Shown here: positions 1 through 11,465 of the stretch, in pieces
Position numbering within the stretch: position 1 is the stretch's first letter
Layout of the letters: each line of letters begins with the position of its first letter
From: Raphanus sativus
Taxonomy: Eukaryota; Streptophyta; Magnoliopsida; Brassicales; Brassicaceae
Reading direction: 5' to 3'
Length of the DNA stretch: 64,000 bases
Assembly (NCBI RefSeq): GCF_000801105.2
Contig: NC_079516.1
Coordinates: forward strand, 7,626,001 to 7,690,000
Program-made: the position numbers and the translations under genes
Notes under the pieces: model-generated
Database searches by the model: none
What the model saw: the letters and a program-made list of their open reading frames with translations, nothing else
Told to the model about the DNA's origin: nothing

Positions 1-720
1 TTTTATTTTCATTTTCAATATGTTTTGAGTTATCCTATAATTTATATTTTAAAAGTAAATTATTATTATTATAAATAATATATTTGATTGCAGTTAATTT
101 TTTGATTTTAGATATAAGTTGGATTAGTTGAATCACTCATGTTGTGAGTATATTGAGTTAAATATTTTCTTTTCAAATTCAAACTGAAAGATAATTACTT
201 CATATTTTATGTAATCACATAAGAAAAAGATAGATATATAAAGAATATTTCTATTACTTAAAAATATATATTTTTGTATTGTTTAAAATTAGGTTTTAAA
301 GAAATAATATTTACTTTCTAATATCAAAATTACATGTGTGATATTTTTAATGAAATCACATTATATAAAAATATAAAATTTTCATCTAAGAAAATATTTT
401 ATTTCTTCAAAAGTATTTTTATGTTATTTAAAATATTTTTAAATGGAATATTATTCTTTTGTGAACTTTCCTTTTTTAATAAAATCATATCATATATACA
501 TATATTTTTGGTTTAAAATTCGTTTAACTATATAAATGTTTCCTTTTTATTATATATGTTATTTGTAAAAATTTAAAAAGAAAACTAAATAAATATCAAT
601 AATAATATTTAAATATAATATTTTTAATTCATTAAGGGTATCAGTGTAATCAATCATCGTAAAAGTAAACATGAGTGCGACACATATGAAACTGACTTCT
701 CAGATAATACTATAGATCAT
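1..720. repeat. AT-rich spacer resembling the DNA left of the second MATE copy
   Basis: No gene is supported. The part from about 530 to 720 aligns by eye with 51815-52040. Both contain a 'ttcctctttatatatg'-like stretch, then an 'aattcattaagg' motif, then 'gtgacacatat..aaactga'. The same DNA therefore lies left of two MATE-derived sequences (935-1033 and 52978-53496). The stretch at 725-790 instead matches 62154-62222 almost exactly. I read the region as one side of a segmental duplication. The short ORF at 334-516 is low-complexity AT-rich translation and is not believed. Confidence 0.55.
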
Positions 721-934
721 ATAAGTGATGAAGAGCAAACGAATCAATCCATCTTATCATTCGACATTATTGTGTTAGGAAAAAAAGCAATTTGCATTAT
801 TATCTCAGCGTGAGAAAATACATGAAATTAATAAATGAGTTACATGTATAATTGAGCCGAATTGATTTTATGAAACAAGTAGATTTTTATCAACCCGCCT
901 ATGGTTCTCGATTACATATTAACCATTAATTTTC

Positions 935-1033
935 GAAATGTCATGTTTGTTGCGAAAGTTAATGTCGAATGGTTCTACATTCTCAAAATTTCTATTGGGT
1001 TCTCTTTGGATTTTACTTTAACTTTGATGCCAA
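935..1033 (+). pseudogene. Relic of a MATE transporter exon (DTX40-like exon 5)
   Basis: This stretch aligns with exon 5 of the complete MATE gene at 57770-57888. Shared blocks include 'gttgcgaaagttaatgt', 'ggttctacatt', 'ttgggttctctttgg' and 'ttttactttaa.tt.gatgccaa'. Substitutions and small gaps break the reading frame, and I recognise no confident neighbouring exons. A weak match to exon 6 may exist near 1125-1145. The relic lies upstream of the SGP2-like gene, where the Arabidopsis MATE gene At3g21690 sits (order recalled), so it may mark the ancestral position of the transporter. Confidence 0.65.
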
Positions 1034-1245
1034 TACAAGATACTTTCCAGTACTTTTTCACTTTATATAGTTAACAATCTAAAGGTTGATCATGGCAATT
1101 AAATTTGTTGATTTTACATACAGACATGGATCATTTGTGGTCCCTCCTCTGGAACAATGTAAGGTGATGTAAGTGTTCGACTAAGCTTGAACAAGTTATC
1201 TTTATTCCTACTGAGTTATGGATTAGGAAATAGGAAATACTATAA

Positions 1246-2800
1246 TGTGTAGGAGTAATCTAACCATTAGAACACTATTGTTTTTAGGATTTATATCTCA
1301 CTATATAAGAAGATATAAATGTATGGTATAACTTATGAGTTTGTGAGAACTTTAGTTTTGAGTGATTTTCTAAAGCATTAAGAGATCAATAACAGAGTAA
1401 TTCTTATTAAGTTTGTTTGTGATTCATATTTTTGATTATATATTTGGTATCAGATCTTCTAGTACTCGATCTTGCTAACGAGAAGCGATAGGAGACATAA
1501 CAATAAAGAGAGCGGGCCTCCGTTCATTAGTTGTCACATGCTAAGTTCAACTAACTATAACGGTGTGGGCAATAAGGATAAAGGTCTTGCTCAAGGTGCA
1601 CAAAGTATGAGAAGTTATTGAGCAAGGATCTGATGATAATGAGAAGTACAACATGGCGATTTCTTTGTTATTCCAGTCCATACCGAGAAACTTATATTAC
1701 ATGTATAGAGGAATTGGACTCAACAAAACAAGTTTAGGAAGCCATAAAATCGAGACACATGGGGGAAGATAGGGTTAGGGAAGCTCGGCTCCAGATCCTC
1801 ATATCTGAGTTCGAAAGATTGAAGATGAAGGATATGACAAGATCGACGACTTTGTTGAAAAATATAAGAAATATCATCGAAGTCAGTCGCTCTGGAGAAA
1901 TTATTGACAAATCCAAACTGGTAAATAAGTTTCTTTTAAGCATTCCTCGAAAGAAATATATACATATTGTAGCCTCACTGGAACAATTTTTTTATTTAAA
2001 GACTATGAGCTTTGAAGACATTATTGGACTTTTGAAAACTTATGAAGAACGAGTTGCTGAAGAAAGAAGAAGAAGAAAAAGATGCACAAGACAACCAAAA
2101 AATTATGTATACGAATTCTGAATCTCACTCTACCTTTTCAAATCGAGATTCCAATGGATATTATCGTGGTAGAGAATGTGGAGGAAGATAATACATTAGA
2201 GGTAGAGGGAGAGGTCGGTAAAATGATCTTATAATGATCATTACTATGGCTGACAACAATCTATCGAAAATCACATGCTATCGTTGCGATAAGACGGTCA
2301 CTACACATCCTCTTCTGCGGATCGCTTACTCAAGTTACAGGAAGCTACATAAACTAAGGAAACTGACACATCAGAGCTGAGGATTGAATGCTGAATGAGG
2401 TCATATACTTAAACAAAAAGAATGTTAATCCGAAAGGTCTTGAGATAAGTTCCGATAATGTTTGGTATCTAGACAATGGTGCAAGTAACCACATGACCGG
2501 GAATCAAAATTATTTCAAATCTATCAATGAGTCAATCACAGGAAAAGTGTGGTTTAGAGATTATTCTCGTATAGACATAAAAGGAAAATGATCAGTCTTA
2601 TTTTGCAGAAGGATTGAGCAAAGAAAATCTTAACCGATGTCTACTACATACCAAATTTAAAGAGTAATATTATCAACCTTGGACAAGCCACAAAATTAGG
2701 TTGTGATATTAGAATGAAAGATGACTATCTTACACTACGAGATAAAGATGGAAAGCTGATAACACAAGCTAAGAGATCAAGGAATCAGTTTTATATATTC
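1246..2800 (+). mobile_element. Truncated Copia LTR retrotransposon (LTR, gag, start of pol)
   Basis: A primer-binding site like that for initiator tRNA-Met (TGGTATCAGA, 1445-1454) follows LTR-like sequence, and coding remnants follow it. The gag part (about 1615-2120) includes a 120-codon open stretch with the helical pattern of the Copia UBN2/gag domain. An eroded zinc knuckle (C-Y-R-C) lies near 2267. The protease active-site region W-Y-L-D-N-G-A-S-N-H-M-T-G follows at about 2463-2502. The sequence after it, N-L-G-Q-A-T-K-L-G, is the usual pre-integrase region. Stops and frameshifts separate these blocks. Integrase, reverse transcriptase and the 3' LTR are missing, so the element is dead. 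The left LTR boundary is uncertain. Confidence 0.85.
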
Positions 2801-2828
2801 TTACTCTTCACAAAACATAATAAAAATC

Positions 2829-3770
2829 TTACCTGGCTAAACAAACATTTATTACAATTGAACAAAGAAAACACGAAAAAATAAAAGCATACAAAATACT
2901 TAAATAACTTATGGCGAAGAGACGTCCTCTAGTTTCAACAACCAAGCTGCAAAGTGAAACGAACCCTTGGGAACTAAAGATCACATTTAGTGATATAATT
3001 CCTGAGATTGTAACAAAAACAAGTGTACAATTAACAATTCTTGAAATGACTACACACCCATAGGCGAGTAACACCATTTTAACAGGCCTTTGATTAATTA
3101 GAACTTCCGTAAACTGAAGTATCTATAATCTTCAACATTTTAGTCCCTGCAATAAAACCACTTAAAGTATGATGAAACTGGGAGGGGAACAAACTATATA
3201 AAGGAGGGAAACTGACTGTAAATGTCAACCAACAAAACCCCATTAACAGGAGGAATAGACATGTCAAACATACATCCATCAAGCTGCAACCACAACAGAA
3301 CACAAAAGAGTTTGAACATAACAAAGGCAGAACTCCATAAACCAGTAATAGGATTACATATTGGAGTAAATGGTCGTACCAAAGTGATAGATAGACAACC
3401 AAAGAGTCCACTCCATAAAGCAGTAATAGGATTACATATTGGAGTAAATGGTCGTATACCAAAGTGATAGATAGACCACCAGAGAGTCCACTCCAAATAA
3501 ATCAACACAACACCAATGATTAAGTTTGAAAATCTCAAAGATACAACTTGAATTGTTGGGAGAGGAAGGAGTAGAAGGTGGCGATAAGGGTCAAGAAACC
3601 CTTACGTGCAGCTACAACTAAAATGACAAGCTATGAGACATCGAGAGATGAGGGTGGGTTGGGAGGTTCGGGAGGTCGATCGGAGAGATTCTTTAATCCA
3701 TGGCATATGAGGAGAAAACCCGTAAACAAAGCTTCTGGTGGTTAGGGTTTTTTTATAGAGAGTTTGTGTC
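2829..3770 (-). pseudogene. Gene-like minus-strand remnant of unknown identity
   Basis: This block is less AT-rich than its surroundings and looks like a broken transcription unit on the minus strand. Read leftward, it has a telo-box-like AACCCTAA at 3742-3749, a CT-rich leader, an ATG near 3702 opening a short ORF, and a GTAAGG donor-like site near 3605. Further on, an acceptor-like 'tttgcag' precedes a short terminal-exon-like stretch ending in TAA near 2910. Tandem repeats interrupt the middle (3332-3489). I do not recognise a protein family. It could be a captured gene fragment within a decayed transposon. Confidence 0.25.
3332..3489. repeat. Tandem repeat, two units of 78-80 bp
   Basis: Two adjacent units start with 'actccataaa' at 3332 and 3410. 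They share 'cagtaataggattacatatt' and 'ggagtaaatggtcg' nearly without change, and a third partial unit starts at 3490. The unit lengths (78 and 80) are not both multiples of three, so the repeat does not look like a maintained protein repeat. Confidence 0.9.
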
Positions 3771-3928
3771 TTTTTTAATATTCTAGGTAGTCCGATTTAG
3801 ATTTTAAGAAAGAAGAGACTATGAACTAGTTGTGCTAAAAAAACTAATTTTCCATAAAATGGTCAGGGTCAAAACTGGGCCATATATTATAGGTCTAAAA
3901 ACTGAACCCAGTCTATTTGCCTTGAGAT

Positions 3929-4111
3929 CAGTGGCGGAGCCACATTACTAGCGGATGGGTCAATTGATCCAGGTGATTTTTTCTATAAAATAAATTATTT
4001 GTATAGCTTTCAAAACCGGTCAAATCTTGTTAATTTTAAGTAAATTGCTCTTATAATATATGTAAATTTTGAAGTTGACCCGCTTAACATGTTTTCCTAC
4101 CTCCGCCACTG
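3929..4111. mobile_element. hAT-type MITE with CAGTGGCGGA ends
   Basis: The left end CAGTGGCGGAGCC and the right end CCTCCGCCACTG form terminal inverted repeats around 183 bp of non-coding DNA. The flanking 8-bp stretches (cttgagat and gttgtgac) agree at five of eight positions, which fits an old hAT target duplication. The end sequence resembles the better preserved element at 46214-46388. Confidence 0.7.
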
Positions 4112-4896
4112 GTTGTGACACTACAAAATCTGGAGTTGTTTTTTTTTTTGGGTCAAAAATCCCTAGTTGTTAATACTTCAGTAAACAAGCTAGTTTTCTT
4201 CTCTTCACATAATAATTTTTTTTTTGTCAAAACTCAAAAGTCAGTAAAGAGTCTCTTCATTCTCTTGCTATAGTTAATGGAAAATACTAAAATCCCTACA
4301 CATCGTGTTTAATAATAGGAATATAACTAACCATTATAAGAATTTCTAAACATATTATGGAAGAAAAATGCTTGTTAATTACTCGACTAAATAAATGTGT
4401 TTTTCTGTTCCGTGAAAAGGAGAGAAATTAACACACACAAAAGGATCAGAATCACCAAAAAAATCAAAAATAGAATTATTTTTTTGCTAAATAATGCAAA
4501 TAGAATTTAAGTCACCAAAAATCTATAAATATAGTAAATAGCTGGAAAAGCAGTAATGGCCGCCACGTTATACTAGCGCCCTTTTTCTCAACCAATTACG
4601 ACTTATTATTTGTTTTTTTTTTTTGGAAAAAAACTTATTATTTGTTTTGTTGACTCAATACATTTTTTTTGACAAAGACTCGGGCACAATTATGCAAATG
4701 TGTTATATAAAATTCTTTGGTCATCCGTATATAACATATGTGTTAATTTACTTTGGATCTGCTAGTATATCCTTTTTCTATATTTATTTTTGTTATTTTT
4801 CATTGTTTAGAATTCTTTGTGAAATAAATTTAAATAACAGTAATATAGTTTTTTTTTTTTGAACCGATCAGTAATATATAGTTATGTATTTAAACA

Positions 4897-5064
4897 ATGG
4901 CCTACATCGGATATGCTTATTTGTATCCAAGAACAACCTGCGATATAAGAAATTTTTATTATGGATTCATGCGGATGTTCAGTACCGATTCTAATGGTAC
5001 TGTTCGAGGGGCAATGATGGTGGAAGGGTGCAATTCTTTGATTTGGAATCCTCTTTTTCTGTAA
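4897..5064 (+). other. Small ORF (55 codons) preserved in both duplication copies
   Basis: The ORF runs from ATG to TAA. Its counterpart in block B is 63088-63273 (61 codons). The copies differ by a 1-base and a 10-base indel that together keep the frame. The five aligned substitutions I found all change the amino acid (A/V, A/S, P/R, F/C, N/Y). That pattern gives no sign of purifying selection on protein, so coding status is doubtful. No signal peptide or known domain is recognised. Confidence 0.2.
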
Positions 5065-5672
5065 TGTAATCCTCCACCTTTAGTCATAAACGATAGCAGC
5101 ATTAGACGATAGTGTATTTTGGATTTAATAATAATAAATCAGTGCCACAGTGGTCGGAGACATGTTTTTGAGTTGGCTCTTTTGTTCATTACGTGTTTCT
5201 TTAATTCACGTGGATCTCAATTATTATCCCTAAGATCATTATTTGAACCAACATCTTATAAACCGAATTAAATCAACAGCATTTGATTCGCCAATATCAT
5301 ATGGTTTGTTTATTCTTGTAATATTTGATTATGTCGAGAGCATCTTTAAACTTGTTTTCTTAATAACTTCAACTTGTGATTCATTATATCGAAACTTTAG
5401 GAAGAAACCCATATTTGTGTAATCATACAAAAACATGGCTCACATGTGGTGGGTACATGAAGACACACATCATCATTGCATGCTTTATTGCTAAATCCGA
5501 AATGAACCCATTACAATAATTTCATATTTCAGAATGATTTCTATTAAGATCATTGGATAACTTTGATGGGTTTTAGATGAATGGTAAAAACATTTCATCT
5601 CACAAAATTGGGTTTTGGTATTTTATAAAAATAAAATTGTTCTCTAAATCATTAAATGCTTGATAAAAACTA

Positions 5673-5839
5673 GTATTAAAAAGAATAATTGCACTTCCTA
5701 CCCACTAAACTCATCCTATTCGCATTCCACACACTAAATTTCTCTAATTTTCTTTCCCATATCACTACCATTTCCCCTTCCTCCTATGGCAAATCTCTAA
5801 TATCCAATTTCTTTTAGGATTTTGAGCAAATTCACTCTA
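5673..5839. repeat. 167-bp insertion present only in block A
   Basis: Block B reads 'aaaactattaaaaacaatg' without interruption (near 63885). Block A carries about 167 extra bases at the same point, bounded by TA on both sides (5671-5672 and 5838-5839). This fits a small element inserted with TA duplication, or a precise deletion in block B. I do not see convincing terminal inverted repeats. Confidence 0.55.
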
Positions 5840-6639
5840 TTAAAAACAATGTTTAAAATTATTTTCAATAAAGAATAATAATGTTATTTTATCGGATGTC
5901 GCCGAAGGGACAACGAGTAATGATCTTAATAAAAAGAAATATACAATGGTATTCTCTAAATCATTAGCTCAATTACTAGTAACACCATAACCTATACAAT
6001 ATTATATTTTTCTCGCAAGAAGACTTTAAATTTATTAATAAAATTCTACATGAAATACTATATTAATTTGAGAAACAAATAAAGTTGTAGTTTAAAATTT
6101 ATCAAAAAGTGAGGCTAATTAAATTGATGTAGAAAAAAAAGCATAGAGTATGCAAAGCACGTAAGGTATTGCCTGAGTTTACGTCTTTTTTTTTTTTTTT
6201 TTTTTGTAAACTATTTACGTCTTTTTCGTTTACATAAATTAAAAAGGTCAATGTAATGTATGTGGTCGTCACATCTGAAAAATCCCCCACCTAGCTCTCT
6301 CATCACACCAGAAAAGTTCGTTGCCCACAAAATTTTTCAAATCACCCCCAATGATTAAATTAAAGGAAATTTCAATTAAAATGTTAAATTTAATAATTAA
6401 TTAAAAAGCTTTTAAAGTGTGTCGTCGTCCCTTCCGGGAAAAAATGAGGAAACACAGAACCTTTTCACGTATATTCCTTCTCTCTCTCTCCTTCTCTTTC
6501 TTATGGCCAAAGTTGAACCAATCAGCTTCCCTCTGGCCATCATCATCACATCTTCTTGAAGCTTTCTTTTCTCTTCTTCTCGTTTCTATTTTCTTTCGTA
6601 ATTTCTCCGTTAGATTCTTATAATTAATCAGTCTCAAGA

Positions 6640-8017
6640 ATGGCTCAGTCCTGCCTTAAGATCGTTCGACTCAACAATCTCAGAAACAGAGTGAACCGTC
6701 GTATTTTGATCCTCCGTCGATTCACGCGGCTGCTCTGGAGCAGAATCGTCGCTTTCTCTCCCAAAAAATCAGGGAGATATTCGTTGCTGTCACGCGCCGC
6801 CACTCCCTCTCCGTCTGTCTCTCGTCCTCAGCCTCCTCCCATCCCCGTCGTACGCCGCAGATCGGTGCACGAACACGATAACAGCCACCGGAGATCGGAT
6901 TCTGATCTGGTTTCTCTCAAGATCAGCCTCTTAGGAGATCCCCAGATCGGAAAAACTTGCTTCCTGGTTAGTTTACACATAAGCAAATATTTTTTTTTTT
7001 TAAATCATTAACGTCTCTTTCAGTTTCGGATTTTAAGTCATAAACCGTGTTCCAAAAGAAAAGAAAGTCATAAATCAGAACCCAAAGTGGTAAAGGTGTT
7101 TAGTTGTTGTGTCCGGTTCGGGTTCAGACCAAACTGAATGTTATTTTTTTTAAATTAGAATTTTTAAAAATATCAGCAATAATATTAATGAGTGGTTTTT
7201 ATTATACAGGCGAAATATGTTGGGGAAGAGAAGGAAGTTGAAATGAGAGAGTTGGAGGAAGGGATCACTTGTACGGACAAGATGTTATCCATGGGAGGTG
7301 CTCGCATTTCCTACAACATCTGGGACTTAGAAGGTAACCATAGATTAAATAATGTCATTCTAATGTTTAATACCATTACTCTTGGAGGAATTAGTTAGCT
7401 TAATTAGAAAGTTAATTATCATTTTGCAGGAGCTGAGAGATCACGGGATCAGATCCCCATGGCTTGCAAGGACTCTGTAGCAATTCTCTTCATGTTCGAT
7501 CTCACCAGTCGTTGCACTCTTAACAGGTTAATAATATATAGTACTACTATTTAGGCTTCAGAACATGCAAAAGTTTTGATAAAAAGTTAATTCGAAGCTA
7601 AACTGTAACTTTTTCATTAATGCAGTGTGATTAGCTGGTATCAACAAGCTAGAAAGTTCAATCAGGTGAGAGATTTCATACATACTATCATTCATTACCA
7701 ATCTGGTCTCTTTATAATAATTACCCTTGTTATAAGGAATTTTGAATTGTTACACTATCTTTATGCAGACGGCGATTCCAGTAATGGTAGGAACAAAGTT
7801 TGATGAGTTTATTCAACTTCCTATTGATCTTCAATGGGCAATCGCTAGCCAGGCGAGAACCTACGCGAAGGCGTTAAACGCGACGCTCTTCTTCTCGAGT
7901 GCTTCATACAACATAAACGTAAATAAAATCTTCAAGTTTGTGACGGCCAAGCTCTTCGACTTACCATGGACAGTGGAGCGGAATCTCACCATCGGAGAAC
8001 CACTCATCGACTTTTAG
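6640..8017 (+). CDS. SGP2: Spg1/Tem1-like small GTPase (SGP2-like), five exons
   Basis: Predicted exons are 6640-6966, 7210-7333, 7430-7526, 7626-7665 and 7769-8017. All have GT-AG introns and consistent phases, giving 278 codons plus stop. A basic N-terminal extension of about 90 residues, rich in arginine and proline, precedes the GTPase domain. Visible G motifs are GDPQIGKT (P-loop, about residues 100-107), WDLEG (G3) and GTKFD (G4, TKxD). The C terminus is ...EPLIDF without a prenylation cysteine. The combination matches plant septum-promoting GTPases related to yeast Spg1/Tem1. In fungi these act upstream of the septation or mitotic-exit kinase cascade, and the plant role is less clear. 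The position next to VUP1-like and ICL genes matches Arabidopsis At3g21700 (recalled). A second copy may lie beyond the right edge of the window. Confidence 0.9.
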
Positions 8018-10211
8018 CATCTTCCCACAACGTATTTGTAGATATACATATATATAAATATATAAAAAGAAGCAAATGGTCGGAGCACCGTTTCTAGCCG
8101 TCTTTAAAGCGAAATGGAGAGATGATGCGGCGGAGATTTCGCCCGCTTTCTTCAGTATTTTTCTTTTAAATAACAAGAAAAACGAAAGAAAACAGAGAAA
8201 AATGGTATTGAGAGAAAAGTAGCAGGGATAAAAAGAGAGGAGATCATGAAGTTTTTCTTATTCTTTTTTTTTTGTAATGTTTCCGCTTTCCATTTCCACT
8301 GGAGAATTTTGGTTCCAGTAATAGTAAATACCATTTCGCTTTTTGATTTTCATTTTTATAACCTGAGACCGAATACTAACTACTCACATCTATTAACTAA
8401 AGAGTTCAAGCTCTCAAGGATGTGTGTTTCTTTGACTTCAGGATGAGAGGGTTTCAAAACGGAAAAAACTATTATCGCTAGTTATGAATTCGTAATCGAT
8501 ACAAATGTGGGCAAACATTTTGAGCACGCAAAGCAATTTACCACCTCTGGAAAAGAACAGAAGGAAACATAGCGAACCTCTCTGATAACATCTGCCCTAA
8601 TTAAACTTGGAGAAGGTAAGGAACCGCATCACTTCCATTCGAAGAGCAGGACCTAAGAGTTTGAAGACCCGAAAGCCAGATAGTTTGCTCCACAAATCAC
8701 CGATGAAACCACAAAAGAAGAACACTCTGCTTTTATACTTGTACAGTATATATTTTTTCCCATAACATTCTTTATAAAAAAAATTAATCGAACATTGTTT
8801 TATATTCTTAAAAGAAATATGTTGATAACGTAAAGTTATGTTTTCATTTCTTGTTTTGTTTTTCTAGTTGTATCTCAAACTATATTATGTCCGTTTACTG
8901 ATCGCAATAAGTTACAAGCTACTTCACTAATTTCACCACGACAAATGTTTTGTTCTTTTTTCAATACACTTAGAAACGACTCTTTTTTTCAAACACATAC
9001 ACTAGAAACGGTTATTACACAAGTTTCCCTTATAAAAGTGATCCACTATTGCAAGGAAACAAACATTCCGTCATCGAATTCCATTTTCACATGTTTGTGC
9101 ACATCACATCCAAATCCAAACTGTTTCAAGTGTCATCATTCTGTAACGGCCACACATAAAACCAAAAAAAAAGTCTACTTTCTTCGGCGTTGCCATTCTC
9201 ACGCAACATCAAAGTAGTCAAGTTCAACGAACATAACGTTCCTCCTCCCCTCTTCTGTTTTGGTTTGCATTCGGTTACAAATTTAATAAAAGTTTCCCTT
9301 TAACAAGTTGGATATAATTATTTAGTTATTCTTTGAAGTAGCAAAAAGAACTACAAATCGGATGGCTACATCAGGAAGGTTTGAGTATTTGTATTACTTT
9401 TCACACTGACCAACCCCTTTTAAAAGTTTATTTTTATTTAGGAAATTCGTTTTTGTAATCCTCGTGGTGGTTTGGTGTTGGTTTTGTCTACGTTTTCTTT
9501 GATCATCATACAATCATTTTACAACTCAACATTTTAAACTTGGTAATGAATTTGGTAGAAAGATATGTCTCAACTAATTATACAAAAAGCCCTTTTTCAA
9601 AAAATAATAATAATAATAAATCAATTGCTATACAAATCAACGTAAGTTTGGCCAAATCTCATCTACGCTTATTAAATGGTCAAAGATTGATAAAAAGACA
9701 TCATTCAGAAGAATAAAATCATACAAATCTTAGTTTAATAATTTTCTTATTTTGCGACAAAGAATGTAAAAGTTTTTTTTCCTCTTATATGATTATATTA
9801 TTATCAACTTTTATCGATCGGTCGAAGAATCTAATTCCACATATTTGTATACATATGCAAATAATTTTGTTTATCAAACAATAAAAGTCGACTTTTTTTT
9901 TACAACAATGAAACTAAACTATAATCTATGCACGTCCTGCCATAAAAGTCTACTTATATATCATTTTTCATAAAATTATGAGTTATGCTTTTTTTTGGTA
10001 AAGAAAATTATGAGTTATGTTGAACATATTTTTGAAAGATATATAGCTCAATGTCACACTTTCTTAGAAGTCCGTCGTTGGCTTTTGGTTCTCATAAATA
10101 ATTTTGATCAACGCTTTGGGACCCATGTGATGACTACATCAAGATTCCGATTGTTATCTCTCCAATTAATTTTGTTTCGCCTTTTTAAAATACCATGAGA
10201 ATTTAACGACC
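8018..10211. other. Intergenic spacer after SGP2
   Basis: The first about 250 bp are probably 3' UTR of the GTPase gene. After that I see AT-rich DNA with short homopolymers and no supportable gene. The ORFs at 8945-9217 and 9995-10198 lack family resemblance and splice context. Confidence 0.5.
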
Positions 10212-10220
10212 TCTATATAT
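10212..10220 (+). promoter_or_regulatory. TATA box of the VUP1-like gene
   Basis: CTATATATG lies about 65-70 bp before the ATG pair at 10285/10288. The upstream in-frame ATG at 10219 overlaps this TATA box, so it cannot lie within a transcript started from it. This is why I place the translation start at 10285. Confidence 0.55.
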
Positions 10221-10284
10221 GTACCCAACGCAACCACTTAAAGAATTATTCCATTTTATTTTGGGTTATTCTTCCTTTCTCCAC

Positions 10285-11451
10285 ATGATGGATACATTCT
10301 CTTGTAATACTTACGAACAAAATCACGCCCCTTTCGACCATCGCGATGATGTTGTTGATATTGATGATTATGCTGGTGATTGTCAAGAAGAGAGTGGATG
10401 GACAACCTATCTCGACGATTTCTCGAATCATTACAGAACTCATCGAGAAGATAGTGATCATCAAGACAAGAGTTCTTGTTCGCTTCTTGGCGTCTCTCCT
10501 TCTCTGGTCTCCGACGCTGCTACTGACGTCTTTTCCGGACAGGATTTTCCAGTTAATTTTCCGGTGAAGTTAAAGTTTGGGAAAGCAAGAACCAAGAAGA
10601 TTTGTGAAGATGATTCTCTGGAGGACACGGCTAGCTCTCCGGTTAATAGCCCTAAGGTAACCTAATTCAATTAAACATGATCAGTGGTTGAAAATTTAAT
10701 CCATAAATTTCTTTTTATTTTATTTCGGTGCAAATCTATAGACTCTTCATAAGTTTTTATTAAGATTGTAAAACATGATTGATTATCATGACACATATAC
10801 CTAAAATAATTACTTATGCCTTTTTATTCATCTCTTTTTGTAGTATATCTCTCTTAATAGTATGCAAATTACAATTTTATATGAATGGTATTGAACAGGT
10901 CAGTCAGGTTGAACATATTCAGACGCCTCCTAGAAAAATGAGGACTATGTCTGGTCTAGTTTCGTAATGGTAGTCTCTCCACTCTTCTCTCATACATATA
11001 TATATGCTCTATCTATTCATTAATTTGACTGTAAGTTAATTTATAACACAAGGAAAAGATAAAGAAATTTCATATTGCACAATACTTTATTAAGACAGAA
11101 TTGGTCCTTTGTTATTAGATAAACTCAATATATATATATATATATATATATGTTTGTCTGATTATAAGTTAATAAGCTTTCCGTAGTAACAAACTTTACA
11201 TTATGGATAACGGATATAGCACGTTATTTGAACCAAAAAAAAAAAGCACGTAATATGTTTTCCATATGGTATTGTAGAGAACTACGAGAGGCATGGGGGA
11301 TAATCAGATCCAAATCCAAGAAGGGGATGAACAAAATATGACGATGATGAGGAATCTCAGAGAAGGAAACAACAATAATATGGACTTAAGGAGTAAAGGA
11401 TTATGCGTCGTTCCTATTTCCATGTTGGCTAACTTTCAGGGTCGCTTCTGA
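10285..11451 (+). CDS. VUP1: Vascular-related unknown protein (VUP1-like), three exons
   Basis: Exons are 10285-10656, 10899-10963 and 11280-11451, giving 202 codons plus stop. A second ATG at 10288 is an equally good start. The key family motif ESGWTTYLDDF lies near residues 36-46, in an acidic context rich in D and E. A basic KLKFGKARTKK stretch lies near residue 100. The last exon ends GLCVVPISMLANFQGRF, a hydrophobic C-terminal patch. Exon 3 is easily missed: exon 2 reads straight into a stop unless the donor GTAATG at 10964 is used. These features match the plant VUP family as I recall it, whose biochemical role is unknown and which is linked to vascular tissue and growth. Its place between SGP2 and ICL matches Arabidopsis At3g21710 (recalled). 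Confidence 0.85.
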
Positions 11452-11465
11452 ATGACAAGCATATC

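Larger units (their letters stand above)
4505..5960. repeat. Segmental-duplication block A (spacer upstream of SGP2)
   Basis: This stretch is nearly identical to 62748-64000, apart from several insertions and deletions. Shared runs include 'ctggaaaagca.taatggccgccacgtta', 'ggggcaatgatggtggaagg', 'cacagtggtcggagacatg' and 'gaagacacacatcatcattg'. The two copies stay collinear to the window edge. In block A the SGP2 start codon follows about 680 bp after the matched end. The sequence has no clear gene beyond the small ORF at 4897-5064. Confidence 0.9.

Noticed and set aside
10219..10284. Upstream in-frame ATG as the VUP1 start
   Set aside because: It overlaps the likely TATA box, and the added residues are hydrophobic without family match, so the ATG pair at 10285/10288 is preferred.
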